Source of the DNA: Aquisalinus flavus
Lineage (GTDB): Bacteria; Pseudomonadota; Alphaproteobacteria; Caulobacterales; Parvularculaceae
Direction of reading: 5' to 3'
Assembly (NCBI RefSeq): GCF_022559625.1
Contig: NZ_CP042288.1
Coordinates: 62,001-126,000 of the forward strand
DNA length: 64,000 nucleotides
The notes under the pieces were generated by a model. That model was not told the origin of the DNA and searched no databases. It saw only the letters and a list, made by a program, of their open reading frames with translations. Both the position numbers and the translations under genes were made by a program. Positions 52,713-61,706 of the stretch are shown here, in pieces; position 1 is the stretch's first letter, and each line of letters begins with the position of its first letter.

Positions 52713-53708
52713 TCAGGCAGGGAAGCGTCGGCTCAGCCAGTCGAGCATGTGGCGGTTGACCGCCTCCGGATTTTCCCACATCGCCCAGTGGCCGGTATCC
52801 GGCAGCAGCTGCTTTTCAAGATCAGGACACAGATCATCCATGGCGTCGGCGAGTTCCGGCGGCAGCATCATGTCCAGTTCTGCCATCAGCATCAGGCAGG
52901 GCTGGTGCACGGTCAGGTCGATGCCCTCGGTGATCTCCCAGTTGCGGTCGATATTGCGATAGACATGGGTCGGTGTGCGATGGCCGGTCTGTGCATAGGC
53001 GCGGGCGAACACGGCGCGGTCGTCGGCGCCCATGATCAGCTTCTCCGCCGGGTTGCCCGAAAAGTTCTCGAACCTGTCTGGCAGGAACAGCGCCTGCGGC
53101 AGCAATTTCGGCCAGACACTGCGCGGCGGGGTTACGGAAAAAATGAACTGCGTGAACAGGTCCTCCCTGCCGCCAAAGGCGCGGTCGGGCAGGCCGGCAT
53201 CCTGGAACTGCACCATGTAATGACGGTCGGTACCGCGCTTGCGATAGATCGTCAGCGGCGCGATCGGCGCGCGGGGCACATGGGGGGTGCAGATGCCGAT
53301 AACGCCGTCGACCAGATCCGGGTGACGATAGGCCATGGGCCAGACCAGCGCCCCGCCCCAGTCATGGCCGCAGAGAATGACCGTGTCATGGCCCAGCGCC
53401 GGAATCAGCCGGGCAAGATCGTCGGTCATCACGTCGGCGCTGTAGCGCGAGACGTCATCAGGCCGGGACGAGCGTCCGAACCCCTTCATGTCGATGGCGA
53501 TGGCGCGATAGCCGGCAGCGGCGAGTTCCGGCATCACCAGCTTCCACGAGTAAGCAAGCTCGGGCCAGCCATGCAGCAGCAGGACCGGGCGGCCATGCTC
53601 CGGCCCGCTCTCATAGACCGCGAAGGTCACGTCGCCCGCGGTCACGAACCGGGCGTCGGGGAAGTCAGGACCTGAATGATATGCCGGAACAGTGTTCGTC
53701 GTGCTCAT
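52713..53708 (-). CDS. Alpha/beta hydrolase, epoxide hydrolase/haloalkane dehalogenase-like
   Basis: 331 residues. HGWPELAYSW (oxyanion region) near residue 49, DMKGFGRSSRP, and the nucleophile elbow VILCGHDWGGALVW, whose Asp replaces Ser as in epoxide hydrolases and dehalogenases. The catalytic His is in TGHWAMWENPEAVNRHMLDWL near 310. The cap domain (about 150-240) holds Tyr residues that could activate the ring. The substrate is unclear. ATG 53708 fits; upstream extension to 53744 is unlikely. Confidence 0.9.
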   Translation of the reverse strand: MSTTNTVPAYHSGPDFPDARFVTAGDVTFAVYESGPEHGRPVLLLHGWPELAYSWKLVMPELAAAGYRAIAIDMKGFGRSSRPDDVSRYSADVMTDDLARLIPALGHDTVILCGHDWGGALVWPMAYRHPDLVDGVIGICTPHVPRAPIAPLTIYRKRGTDRHYMVQFQDAGLPDRAFGGREDLFTQFIFSVTPPRSVWPKLLPQALFLPDRFENFSGNPAEKLIMGADDRAVFARAYAQTGHRTPTHVYRNIDRNWEITEGIDLTVHQPCLMLMAELDMMLPPELADAMDDLCPDLEKQLLPDTGHWAMWENPEAVNRHMLDWLSRRFPA

Positions 53709-53771
53709 GCGCCCGAGCCTGTTGCCTCGGGCCGGCGAAATCAAGCGCCCGGTGCAGTCCTCGAGCGGTCT

Positions 53772-54050
53772 CTAGACGGCAAGGCCCTCGGCGACATGCT
53801 CGCGAATGCGGTCCTGGCGCTGCTTGATGATCAGGGAGATCAGGAAGGCGTCGAGCAGCCACCAGACGAAGCCGATGAGCAGGAAATAGCTGGCGATCTG
53901 CAACAGCGCCGTTCCCCATTTACCGAGATAGAAGCGGTGAGCCGAAATGATGCCGAGAAAAAACCACAACAGATAGGCGACAAGCGGTGAAGGCGCGTCA
54001 TTGGTCACGCGCTGCTCGATATAGATGCGGTCCTGTGTGTCGAGTGCCAT
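53772..54050 (-). CDS. TM2 domain protein
   Basis: 92 residues. The TM2 core is LVAYLLWFFLGIISAHRFYLGKWGTALLQIASYFLLIGFVWWLLDAFLI, with the conserved GxxxxHRFYLG loop and a WxxxDxF second helix. Basic C-terminal KQRQDRIREHVAE is cytosolic. Function of TM2 proteins in bacteria is unknown. It is divergent from recQ and 63 bases after the hydrolase gene. Confidence 0.9.
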   Translation of the reverse strand: MALDTQDRIYIEQRVTNDAPSPLVAYLLWFFLGIISAHRFYLGKWGTALLQIASYFLLIGFVWWLLDAFLISLIIKQRQDRIREHVAEGLAV

Positions 54051-54217
54051 GGATGGTCCCGTTCCTGTAGTTTAACGCCCTCGCCAATAAAATAGGTATG
54101 CCCGACGCGGCGTGCAAGATCGTCGTCCTGTGTGGAAAACCACAGCCGCGGGCCGGTCCGCGGCCATTGGCCAGCGGCGCGAAGCACGCCATGGTGCAAC
54201 CGGGTAAAATGGTATGG

Positions 54218-56080
54218 ATGAAAGCGGGTTTCGTGGCTGACACGGCGGCGGCACAATCGGGTTTCGAGCAAGAGGCTGACAATGGCGGCAAGCACGAGAT
54301 GCTGCAGCACCTGTTCGGCTTCTCCTCTTTCCGTCACGGGCAGGAGCCGGTAATCGATTCCCTGCTGCGCGGCGAGGATGTGCTTGCCGTGATGCCGACC
54401 GGGGCCGGCAAGTCGCTTTGTTTCCAGCTGCCGGCGATGATGAATGACGGGTTCGCTGTCATCATCTCGCCGCTTATCGCCTTGATGGAAAACCAGGTTG
54501 CGCTGATGAAAGCCTCGGGCATCCCGGCGGGCATGATCCATTCCGGGCGCAGCCGGGCCGACAATGTCGCCGACTGGCAGGGCGTTGCAGCGGGCGAGAT
54601 CAAGCTGCTCTACATGTCGCCCGAACGCCTGCTGACGCCGCGTATGCAGCAGGCGCTGGCGAAGATGCCGGTATCGATGTTCGTCATCGACGAGGCCCAT
54701 TGCATCAGCCAGTGGGGTCATGATTTCCGTAAGGATTATCTGGGCCTCGCCGATTTGAAGACGCAGTTCCCGGGCGTGCCGCTGGCTGCCTTTACCGCAA
54801 CGGCGGACGAGGCAACGCGCGCCGATATCGTCTCGCGCATCTTTCACGGGCAGGCGCGGCAATATGTGCAAGGGTTCGACCGGCCCAATATCGCGATCAC
54901 GGTCGAGGAGAAACGCTCCAGTGCCAAACGGCTGGAGACACTGGTCAAGATGCGCGAGGGCGACCAGGGCATCGTCTATTGCCTGTCGCGCAAGGGCACC
55001 GAACAGGCCGCTCAGTCACTGCGGGCCGCCGGGCACAATGCGCTCGCCTATCATGCCGGTCTGGAAGATGCCGACCGGGCCGAGCGGCTGAACCGTTTTC
55101 TGACCGAACCCGACCTCATCATCTGTGCCACGGTCGCCTTTGGCATGGGCATCGACAAGCCGGATATCCGCTATGTCATCCACATGAACCTGCCCGCCTC
55201 GATGGAGGCCTATTACCAGGAGATCGGCCGGGCCGGGCGCGATGGCGAGCCGGCCGAGGCAATCCTTCTGTATGGATACAATGATCTGCGTCTGCGCCGG
55301 ACGATGATCGATGAGTCCGGCGCGGTCGAGGAGGTCAAGCGGGTCGAACGCCGCCGTCTCGATTCGCTGGCCGCCTTCTGCGAGGCCGTGACCTGCCGGC
55401 GCAACGTGCTGCTGGCCTATTTCGGCGACATGCGCGACGAGCCCTGCGGCAAATGCGATATCTGCCGCACACCGCCCGTTATGGCCGATGGCACGGCGGA
55501 AGCAAGGCTGGCGCTGGAGACGATCCTGGCGACGGGCGAGGTCTATGGCCAGACCCATATCGTCGCCATCCTGCGCGGGGCGGATACGGAGAAAGTGCGC
55601 AATGCCGGTCATGACCGGCTGGCCACCCATGGCGCGGGCAAGGCCCGGACGGACAAGCAATGGCGCTCGCTGTTTCGGCAGATGTATGCCGACGGCCTTT
55701 ACGCTGTAGGCGGAGAGTTCGGCTCGCTGCAGCTGACGGCACGCGGGCGGCAGCTGCTGGCCGGTGCATTGGAGATTTCCTTCCGCCAGGACGATTTGGC
55801 CCAGGCCGGCGGCGGACGCGCGAGGACGTCCCTCGCGGAGGGTCAGGTCGACGCAAAACTGCTCACCGCCCTGAAAAAGAAACGGCTGGAGCTCGCACGG
55901 ATCAAATCCGTGCCCGCCTATGTGATCTTCTCGGATCGCACGCTGATCGACATGGCGCAGCAAAAGCCGCTCGCCCGCGATGACTTCAACGACGTCTTCG
56001 GCGTCGGCGACAAGAAGGCCGATGCCTATGCCGGGGACTTCATCCGGGTCATCGCGGACTATTGCGCGAGCGGTACATGA
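54218..56080 (+). CDS. recQ: RecQ-family ATP-dependent DNA helicase
   Basis: About 620 residues; start is uncertain (ATG at 54209, 54191 and 54098 are in frame, ribosome sites poor). Motifs: FGFSSFRHGQEPVID, Walker A MPTGAGKSLCFQLPA, DEAHCISQWGHDFRKDY, FTATAD, YCLSRKGTEQ, AFGMGIDKPDIRYVIH and IGRAGRDG. The zinc-binding C-rich segment CRRNVLLAYFGDMRDEPCGKCDIC follows near residue 400, an RQC winged helix, and a C-terminal HRDC domain (LLTALKKKRLELARIKSVPAYVIFSDRTLIDM). It unwinds recombination intermediates. It overlaps the start region of the thioesterase transcription unit. Confidence 0.94.
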   Translation: MKAGFVADTAAAQSGFEQEADNGGKHEMLQHLFGFSSFRHGQEPVIDSLLRGEDVLAVMPTGAGKSLCFQLPAMMNDGFAVIISPLIALMENQVALMKASGIPAGMIHSGRSRADNVADWQGVAAGEIKLLYMSPERLLTPRMQQALAKMPVSMFVIDEAHCISQWGHDFRKDYLGLADLKTQFPGVPLAAFTATADEATRADIVSRIFHGQARQYVQGFDRPNIAITVEEKRSSAKRLETLVKMREGDQGIVYCLSRKGTEQAAQSLRAAGHNALAYHAGLEDADRAERLNRFLTEPDLIICATVAFGMGIDKPDIRYVIHMNLPASMEAYYQEIGRAGRDGEPAEAILLYGYNDLRLRRTMIDESGAVEEVKRVERRRLDSLAAFCEAVTCRRNVLLAYFGDMRDEPCGKCDICRTPPVMADGTAEARLALETILATGEVYGQTHIVAILRGADTEKVRNAGHDRLATHGAGKARTDKQWRSLFRQMYADGLYAVGGEFGSLQLTARGRQLLAGALEISFRQDDLAQAGGGRARTSLAEGQVDAKLLTALKKKRLELARIKSVPAYVIFSDRTLIDMAQQKPLARDDFNDVFGVGDKKADAYAGDFIRVIADYCASGT

Positions 56081-56180
56081 TTGTTCGCACAGCTGTGCTG
56101 CATACAGCGAGTGGGGTGCTCGCTTGCAGGACTGTGACTTGCACTGGTATTTCGCGGCAGAACGCCCTAAGCGGGCTGTC

Positions 56181-56588
56181 ATGACCGAGAAAGATGCGAT
56201 CCCGGCGGGCTGGGAACGAGTCCAGCTGACATCCGATTTCGCCAATGAGGTGGGGCCGTTCTATCGGCGCACCGACCCGGTCGGGCTGGGTTTCGTGGCA
56301 CAGGCCCGCCATGCCAATAATAATGGCGTCGTCCATGGCGGCGCCCTGGCGACCCTCGCCGATATCGGCCTGTTCGTCATCGCCGCGGACGGGCGCGACC
56401 TGATGAATGGCGCGACCCTGTCGCTGAACCTGAATTACCTGCAGCCCGGAAAGGTCGGCCGCTTCATCCATTGCCAGGGGCGCATCGTGCGTGAAGGCTC
56501 GAGCATCATCTTCGTCGAGGGTTCGGTCAGGGATGGCGCGGAAGAGCTGATTACCTTCAACGGGGTGATCAAGCGCTTCCGCCAGTAG
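56181..56588 (+). CDS. PaaI family thioesterase (hotdog fold)
   Basis: 135 residues from ATG 56181. Hotdog-fold landmarks HANNNGVVHGGALATLADI (residues about 42-60, with HGG motif) and the second strand ATLSLNLNYLQPGKVGRFIHCQGRIVREG are typical of the PaaI/DUF4442 group that hydrolyses acyl- or aryl-CoA. Preceding ATG there is no strong Shine-Dalgarno. The following gene, 3-hydroxybutyryl-CoA dehydrogenase, is oriented oppositely. Confidence 0.88.
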   Translation: MTEKDAIPAGWERVQLTSDFANEVGPFYRRTDPVGLGFVAQARHANNNGVVHGGALATLADIGLFVIAADGRDLMNGATLSLNLNYLQPGKVGRFIHCQGRIVREGSSIIFVEGSVRDGAEELITFNGVIKRFRQ

Positions 56589-56615
56589 TCCGTAACAACA
56601 CTAACCTGTTGTGCC

Positions 56616-57491
56616 TTATCGCGTGGCAACCGGCGTCTCGCCGGAATAGTCATAGAAGCCGCGGCCGGTCTTGCGGCCGAGCCAGCCGGCCTCGACATAT
56701 TTCACCAGCAGCGGGCAGGGGCGGTATTTGGAATCGGCCAGGCCCTCGTAAAGGACCTGCATGATCGACAGGCAGGTATCGAGGCCGATGAAATCGGCCA
56801 GTTCCAGCGGGCCCATCGGATGGTTGGTGCCCAGCTTCATGCCGGTGTCGATGGCGTTGACCGTGCCGACGCCTTCATACAGCGTGTAGATCGCCTCGTT
56901 GATCATCGGCATCAGGATCCGGTTGACGATGAAGGCCGGGAAGTCTTCCGAGATCGCCATTGTCTTGCCGAGCTTGTCGACCAGCTGCTTGCCGGTCTCG
57001 AAGGTCTCGCGGTTCGTGGCGATGCCGCGGATGACCTCGACCAGCTTCATCAGCGGGACCGGGTTCATGAAATGCAGACCGATGAATTTTTCCGGTCGGT
57101 CGGTCACGGCGGCCAGGGCCGTGATGGAAATTGACGAGGTGTTGGTGGCGATCAGCGCGTCTTTTTTCAGATGGGCGCACAGGTCGCGGAAGATCTTCTT
57201 CTTCAGGTCGGCATTTTCGGTTGCCGCCTCGATCACCAGGTCGCAATCGCCGAGCCCTTCGAGGCCTGTCTTGGTCTCGATGCGGCCGAGGGCCGTTGTC
57301 ATGTCGCTCTCGGAGATCTGCTCCTTGGCGACCTGGCGGCCCATATTCTTCTCAATCGTCTTGAGCGCCTTTTGCAACTGGTCTTCGTTGATGTCGCTGA
57401 TCGTCACGTCATAGCCGGCGAGGCTGAAGACATGGGCGATCCCATTGCCCATCTGACCAGCGCCAATCACCCCGATTTTCTTGATTTCCAT
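56616..57491 (-). CDS. 3-hydroxybutyryl-CoA dehydrogenase
   Basis: 291 residues, ATG 57491 (GGAG 7 bases upstream; a TTG at 57503 gives four extra residues). NAD(P)+-dependent oxidation of 3-hydroxybutyryl-CoA. Rossmann start [31 protein letters not shown], catalytic [15 protein letters not shown] (His-Glu dyad region) near residues 136-150 and the C-terminal domain [20 protein letters not shown] with [18 protein letters not shown]. Length and motifs match the alphaproteobacterial phbB-alternative type HbdA. It lies two CsbD/SemiSWEET insertions downstream of etfA on the same strand. Confidence 0.94.
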   Translation of the reverse strand: MEIKKIGVIGAGQMGNGIAHVFSLAGYDVTISDINEDQLQKALKTIEKNMGRQVAKEQISESDMTTALGRIETKTGLEGLGDCDLVIEAATENADLKKKIFRDLCAHLKKDALIATNTSSISITALAAVTDRPEKFIGLHFMNPVPLMKLVEVIRGIATNRETFETGKQLVDKLGKTMAISEDFPAFIVNRILMPMINEAIYTLYEGVGTVNAIDTGMKLGTNHPMGPLELADFIGLDTCLSIMQVLYEGLADSKYRPCPLLVKYVEAGWLGRKTGRGFYDYSGETPVATR

Positions 57492-57632
57492 TTTTTTCTC
57501 CAATTTTTGCAGGATGATAGCACTTTATTGCGGTGCAGCAAAGGAGAACTCACAGCTGCACGCCCGGGGGCCCCGGTCCGGTGCATTGCATCGAGGTAAC
57601 GGAATGCCCATATGAAGTCTGTGAGGTGCACT

Positions 57633-57746
57633 ATGGAAAAAATGAAGCAATTTCATCCTTTTGCCGGTGTGCTGACCAGCCTGTCCATCATCGCAGGCAC
57701 TCTCGGCCTGTTGACGGTGGTCGCCATTCTGGCCAGCTTTCACTGA
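57633..57746 (+). CDS. Possible 37-aa single-helix membrane peptide
   Basis: ATG 57633 has GAGG 7 bases upstream (in-frame ATG 57612 is an alternative). The product has a basic start (MEKMKQFHPFAG) and one hydrophobic helix (LTSLSIIAGTLGLLTVVAILASF). It lies in the divergent gap before SemiSWEET. Too short for family calls; base composition and the ribosome site are the only support. Confidence 0.4.
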   Translation: MEKMKQFHPFAGVLTSLSIIAGTLGLLTVVAILASFH

Positions 57747-57895
57747 ATTTTCGTGAATGGCTGAGTATAACACCGGCACCGCCATGAAGACTGTCAAAAA
57801 ATTCATGGCGGATTGGCCGGCGCCCCCTTGCTAAGCGCTAGCATAAGCTGTATCTACAAACTGAATGCTGCAATGCAGCAATACAGGAGCAGAGT

Positions 57896-58207
57896 ATGAC
57901 AATTGAACTTATCGGAATGCTCGCCGCGGTTTTGACGACAGCCTCGTTCGCGCCGCAGGCTGTTCACGTGCTTCGGACCAAGGAAACCGGCGCCATATCG
58001 CTTGTGATGTATATCATGTTTACCACCGGCGTGCTGACATGGTTCATCTATGGCCTGTTTATCGGATCCCTGCCGGTGATCGTCGCCAACGCGGTCACGC
58101 TGCTGCTGGCCGGGCTGATCCTGGTTCTGAAGATCAACAGCCTGCTGCCCAATGGCTGGGCCGTCCGGGTGCGCGACGTCTTGTTCACGCCGCTGCCCAA
58201 GCTCTAG
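57896..58207 (+). CDS. SemiSWEET sugar transporter (MtN3/PQ-loop)
   Basis: 103 residues with three helices forming half a SWEET; it works as a dimer. The PQ-loop signature SFAPQAVHVLRTKETGAISLVMYIMFTTGVLTWFIYGL at residues 18-55 is typical, with the ISL and Tyr-Gly core residues. CAGGAG is 5 bases before ATG. A terminator follows directly. It is an insertion within the otherwise conserved ETF/HbdA block. Confidence 0.9.
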   Translation: MTIELIGMLAAVLTTASFAPQAVHVLRTKETGAISLVMYIMFTTGVLTWFIYGLFIGSLPVIVANAVTLLLAGLILVLKINSLLPNGWAVRVRDVLFTPLPKL

Positions 58208-58229
58208 AACGCACGCGTTATCGACAGCA

Positions 58230-58254
58230 AAAAGCCGCCCGACGGGGCGGCTTT
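58230..58254. terminator. Bidirectional terminator between SemiSWEET and CsbD 1
   Basis: Stem AAAAGCCGCCC/GGGCGGCTTTT, GACG loop; A-run on the left and T-run on the right serve both strands. Confidence 0.9.
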
Positions 58255-58276
58255 TCTTATGCGCTGAGTGCCGCGC

Positions 58277-58456
58277 TTACTTGTCGTTATCGGCGGCGTC
58301 TTTGACGTCGCCTGCGGTCTTGCGGGCTTCGCCCTCGACCTTGTCTTTCTTGCCTTCGGCCTGCAGTTCCGCGTCGTCGGTTGCGGACCCGGCAGCGTCC
58401 TTGGCGCGGCCTTCCATTTTCTTGGCTTCGCCCTTGATGTGCTGTTCGTCAGTCAT
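58277..58456 (-). CDS. CsbD-like stress protein 1
   Basis: 59 residues: MTDEQHIKGEAKKMEGRAKD and then AAGSATDDAELQAEGKKDKVEGEARKTAGDVKDA, the typical Lys/Glu/Ala-rich, intrinsically flexible CsbD/UPF0337 pattern. AGGAG is 6 bases upstream of ATG. Homologues are general-stress induced (sigma-B in Bacillus); regulation here is unknown. A paralogue lies 195 bases away on the same strand. Confidence 0.9.
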   Translation of the reverse strand: MTDEQHIKGEAKKMEGRAKDAAGSATDDAELQAEGKKDKVEGEARKTAGDVKDAADNDK

Positions 58457-58612
58457 ATTGGTCTCCTTTTATCGCCTCGTCCCTTACCTATCCCAACACG
58501 GACAGCCGCGAGTAGTTGCATCACGAGCAAAGGCTTCAGGACGGTCCGCCGGTGGCGCATGTGTTCACGAGCGCCGGACTAAGGCGTGCGGATAGTAATC
58601 CGTAAACAGAAG

Positions 58613-58638
58613 AAAGCCGCCCCGATGGGGGCGGCTTT
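58613..58638 (-). terminator. Terminator of CsbD 2
   Basis: Stem AAAGCCGCCCC/GGGGCGGCTTT with a GATG loop; on the minus strand it is followed by TTTCTTCTGTTT. Confidence 0.8.
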
Positions 58639-58650
58639 GCAATCGCAGGG

Positions 58651-58830
58651 TTATTTCTTCGGCTTCATGGCGTCTTTCAGGTCGCCCTTGGCCTTGCGGG
58701 CCTCGCCTTCCAGCTTGTCCTTCTTGCCTTTGGCCTGAAGTTTCGGATTGTCGGTCGCTGCGCCGGCGGCGTCTTTGACACGGCCTTCCATTTTCTTGGC
58801 TTCGCCTTTGACATGATCGGTATTGGGCAT
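58651..58830 (-). CDS. CsbD-like stress protein 2
   Basis: 59 residues from ATG 58830 (GGAG 6 bases upstream): MPNTDHVKGEAKKMEGRVKDAAGAATDN and so on to KDAMKPKK. It is clearly a paralogue of the neighbour at 58.3 kb (same order and spacing of VKGEAKKMEGR, KKDKLEGEARK blocks, about 70 percent similar by eye), so local duplication is likely. Its terminator follows directly. Confidence 0.9.
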   Translation of the reverse strand: MPNTDHVKGEAKKMEGRVKDAAGAATDNPKLQAKGKKDKLEGEARKAKGDLKDAMKPKK

Positions 58831-58934
58831 TTTCATCTCCATAGGGAACATCAGCGTCCCGAAGAAGAAACACCGACCTTTGGGCCAGGTTCGCACGGCA
58901 AACATTAAATGTGACGATACTGATTAAAGAGCAT

Positions 58935-58964
58935 TAAAAAAGCCGGCGTCGATGCGCCGGCTTT
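58935..58964 (-). terminator. Terminator of the etfB-etfA operon
   Basis: 10-bp stem AAAGCCGGCG/CGCCGGCTTT, TCGATG loop; on the minus strand a T6 run follows. It lies 26 bases after the etfA stop. Confidence 0.9.
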
Positions 58965-58989
58965 CCAGGAGGGAAGGCATATCTGACGC

Positions 58990-59919
58990 TTACAGCGCCT
59001 TTTCAAGCTCCGGCATCGCCTCGAACAGGTCGGCGACAAGGCCATAATCCGCGACCTGGAAGATCGGTGCCTCCTCGTCCTTGTTGATCGCCACGATGAC
59101 CTTGGAATCCTTCATCCCGGCAAGGTGCTGGATCGCGCCGGAAATGCCGACGGCGATATAGAGCTCCGGCGCGACGACCTTGCCGGTCTGGCCGACCTGC
59201 ATGTCGTTGGGCACATAGCCGGCATCGACGGCAGCGCGCGAGGCGCCGACGGCGGCGCCGAGCTTGTCCGCCACCGGATAGATATATTTCTCGAAATTCT
59301 CGCCGGAGGCGAGCGCGCGGCCGCCGGAGATGACGATCTTTGCGCCCTGCAGTTCCGGGCGGTCGGATTTTGTCAGCTCTTCCTTGACGAATTCGGAGAT
59401 CGAGGGAAAGTCAGCCGCGCCGATGGTCTCGACGCTGGCCGACCCGTCCATGGCAGGCGCCTCGAAGGCCGTGCCGCGCACGGTAATGACCTTCTTGGCG
59501 TCGGATGACTGGACGGTGGCAATCGCGTTACCGGCATAGATCGGACGCTGGAACGTGTCTGCACTTTCCACGGCGATGATGTCGGAAATCTGCATCACGT
59601 CGAGCTTGGCGGCGACCCGCGGCATGTAGTTCTTGCCGTCGGTGCCGGCCGGGGCCATCAGCACGTCATAATCGCCGGCAAGCGACAGGATCAGCTCGGC
59701 CATCGGCTCGGCCAGCTGCTTGGCATAATGGTCGTCGTCTGCATGCAGCACCTTGGCAACGCCGGCGATCTTCGCGGCCTGCCCGGCTACGGCGCTGGCG
59801 CCGGACCCGGCGACAAGCACGTGGATATCGCCGCCGATTTTCGTCGCGGCACTGACGGTTTTCGCCGTTGCGTCCGACAGGTGGTCGTTTGAATGTTCGG
59901 CTATTACGAGGATGGTCAT
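58990..59919 (-). CDS. etfA: Electron transfer flavoprotein alpha subunit
   Basis: 309 residues; with EtfB binds FAD and AMP and shuttles electrons from acyl-CoA dehydrogenases to [27 protein letters not shown] opens the first domain; the C-terminal FAD domain contains [52 protein letters not shown] near residues 215-268, including the typical QVGQTG and GISGAIQH loops and a final [20 protein letters not shown]. It follows etfB by 3 bases. Partner ETF-QO is at 9.2 kb. Confidence 0.96.
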   Translation of the reverse strand: MTILVIAEHSNDHLSDATAKTVSAATKIGGDIHVLVAGSGASAVAGQAAKIAGVAKVLHADDDHYAKQLAEPMAELILSLAGDYDVLMAPAGTDGKNYMPRVAAKLDVMQISDIIAVESADTFQRPIYAGNAIATVQSSDAKKVITVRGTAFEAPAMDGSASVETIGAADFPSISEFVKEELTKSDRPELQGAKIVISGGRALASGENFEKYIYPVADKLGAAVGASRAAVDAGYVPNDMQVGQTGKVVAPELYIAVGISGAIQHLAGMKDSKVIVAINKDEEAPIFQVADYGLVADLFEAMPELEKAL

Positions 59920-59922
59920 GGC

Positions 59923-60672
59923 TTACAGGACTCCCGCTTCGTTTTTCAGTTTCTCGACGAGATCGGCAACGCTCTCGACCTTGATGCCGGCTTCGCGTTT
60001 GGGCGGCTCGGTCACTTTCAGGGTCTTCAGGCGGGCAATGATCTCGACGCCGTAATCGGATGGTGATTTCTTGTCGAGCGGCTTCTTCTTGGCCTTCATG
60101 ATGTTCGGCAGGGAGGCATAGCGCGGCTCGTTCAGGCGCAGATCGGTGGTGACCACAGCCGGCAGGGTCAGCGCGATCGTCTGCAGCCCGCCATCGACCT
60201 CGCGGGTCACATGCAGCTTGTCGCCTTCCTTGGTGACGGCAGAGGCGAAAGTGCCCTGCGGCCAGCCCATCAGGGCGGCAAGCATCTGGCCGGTCTGGTT
60301 GCAATCATCGTCGATCGCCTGCTTGCCCATGACGACCAGGTCCGGGTTCTCTTCTTCACAGACCTTGGCCAGCAGCTTGGCAACGGAGAGCGGCTCGACG
60401 GTTTCGGTCGTCTCGATCAGGATCGCGCGGTCGGCACCCATGGCAAGGGCCTGGCGCAGCTGGTCCTGGGCCTTTTCCGGGCCGATCGACACGGCGATGA
60501 CTTCCTCCACCGTGCCGGCTTCCTTCATGCGCACGGCCTCTTCGACGGCGATTTCGTCGAACGGGTTCATCGACATCTTTACGTTGGCGAGGTCGACATC
60601 GGACTGGTCGGGCTTGACCCGGACCTTGACGTTATAGTCGATCACGCGCTTGACGGGGACGAGGACTTTCAA
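59923..60672 (-). CDS. etfB: Electron transfer flavoprotein beta subunit
   Basis: 249 residues binding the AMP of [80 protein letters not shown] (the ETF-beta signature near residues 118-150) and a final [28 protein letters not shown]. Starts with ATG 60672; leads the operon with etfA. The FAD of ETF is shared with the alpha subunit. Confidence 0.96.
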   Translation of the reverse strand: MKVLVPVKRVIDYNVKVRVKPDQSDVDLANVKMSMNPFDEIAVEEAVRMKEAGTVEEVIAVSIGPEKAQDQLRQALAMGADRAILIETTETVEPLSVAKLLAKVCEEENPDLVVMGKQAIDDDCNQTGQMLAALMGWPQGTFASAVTKEGDKLHVTREVDGGLQTIALTLPAVVTTDLRLNEPRYASLPNIMKAKKKPLDKKSPSDYGVEIIARLKTLKVTEPPKREAGIKVESVADLVEKLKNEAGVL

Positions 60673-60754
60673 GGCATTTTCTCCTTCAGGTCGTTGTTAC
60701 GAAGGCGCCGGTGACATTGAAAGGTGAGCCGGCGCCGGATTGTTGCCCGGCACC

Positions 60755-60853
60755 CTAGTCGGGCCGGGAGGGCTTTTCAATTCGCGTCTGCAGCAGGCCA
60801 GCCCAGACCAAGGCAGCGCCAATCAGCGAGGCCTGTTTGCGCCGGGCTGCCAC
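60755..60853 (-). CDS. Possible 32-aa single-helix ORF overlapping the end of the adenosyltransferase gene
   Basis: GTG 60853, codes V-AARRKQ and a hydrophobic helix LIGAALVWAGLLQTRIE, then KPSRPD and stop. It overlaps the 3' end of the upstream gene by 31 bases in another frame. Support is only the start context (GAAGAG) and the amphipathic composition, so it may be chance. Confidence 0.22.
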   Translation of the reverse strand: MAARRKQASLIGAALVWAGLLQTRIEKPSRPD

Positions 60854-61398
60854 AGCGTCTCTTCGCCGGTGTCACGGGCCAGTTGCCGGGCCGCGACGAA
60901 CAGGAAGTCCGACAGCCGGTTGAGATAGGTCGCGATGTGGCGGGATACAGTTGCTCCCGGTTCTGCCTCGATCAGCAGCCAGACGTCGCGCTCGGCCCGG
61001 CGGGCGATGGCGCGGGCAAGGTGGGCATTCGCCGCGGCGGCATTGCCCGCCGGCAGGACGAAGGAGGTCAGGGGTGGCATCGTTTCGTTGATCGCGTCGA
61101 TGCGTTCTTCCAGCCAGGTGACCTGTTGCGGCGTCACACGCAGCGCGCCTTCAAGCTCGCCCGGGGTGGCGAGATCGGCGCCGACATCGAACAGATCGTT
61201 CTGGATCGCGCCGAGCGGCGTGGCCAGGCCGTGCCCGTCGGGCAGCGCCGAAAGCACCATGCCGATGGCGGCATTCAGTTCGTCCACCGACCCCATCGCG
61301 CCGACACGCGGATGGGTCTTCGGCACACGGTCCCCGGTCACGAGACCTGTGGTGCCGTCATCGCCGGTGCGGGTATAGATCTTGGTCAGCTTGACCAT
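60823..61398 (-). CDS. Cob(I)yrinic acid a,c-diamide adenosyltransferase, PduO type
   Basis: 191 residues. Transfers the adenosyl group from ATP to cobalamin, giving the cofactor of B12 mutases. N-terminus KIYTRTGDDGTTGLVTGDRVPKTHPRVGAMGSVDELNAAIG holds the ATP-binding TRTGDxG..GL signature; RVTPQQVTWLEERIDAINETMPPLTSFVLPAGNAAAANAHLARAIARRAER is the trimer-core part (about residues 85-140). It stands 13 bases after the HIG1 gene and about 150 before etfB in the same direction, the conserved ETF-linked order. Confidence 0.94.
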   Translation of the reverse strand: MVKLTKIYTRTGDDGTTGLVTGDRVPKTHPRVGAMGSVDELNAAIGMVLSALPDGHGLATPLGAIQNDLFDVGADLATPGELEGALRVTPQQVTWLEERIDAINETMPPLTSFVLPAGNAAAANAHLARAIARRAERDVWLLIEAEPGATVSRHIATYLNRLSDFLFVAARQLARDTGEETLWQPGANRPR

Positions 61399-61410
61399 GC
61401 ACGGAGCCTA

Positions 61411-61614
61411 TCAGTTACCCTGGGTGAACAGCCACAGGAACAGCATCATCAGGGCGATCGCGATGGCCTGAAACAGGACCCGCAGCCGCATCAGGCGGTT
61501 GGAATGGTTCTTGGCGAAATCGCCGCCCTTGGCGAGGGCATAGATCCCGAAACCGAGGGCACCAAGCGTTGCCAGCATCGCGACGGGGATCAGGACATAT
61601 TGCAGAAAGCTCAT
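61411..61614 (-). CDS. HIG1 domain (twin transmembrane) protein
   Basis: 67 residues from ATG 61614 (AAGG upstream). HIG1-like motif is KGGDFAKNHSNRLMRLRVLFQAIAIALMMLFLWLF with two helices; mitochondrial relatives attach to respiratory supercomplexes. The conserved SNxxMRxRVxxQ core is intact. It heads the B12 adenosyltransferase and ETF gene line. Confidence 0.9.
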   Translation of the reverse strand: MSFLQYVLIPVAMLATLGALGFGIYALAKGGDFAKNHSNRLMRLRVLFQAIAIALMMLFLWLFTQGN

Positions 61615-61706
61615 CGGTCTTACCTTTTTCCTTTGGGCTTTATATGTGCCTTTTCCGGGAAAGGGAAAGCCGCGCGCATGGTCGCAGTGTCGCAATGTGA
61701 AGCGGT

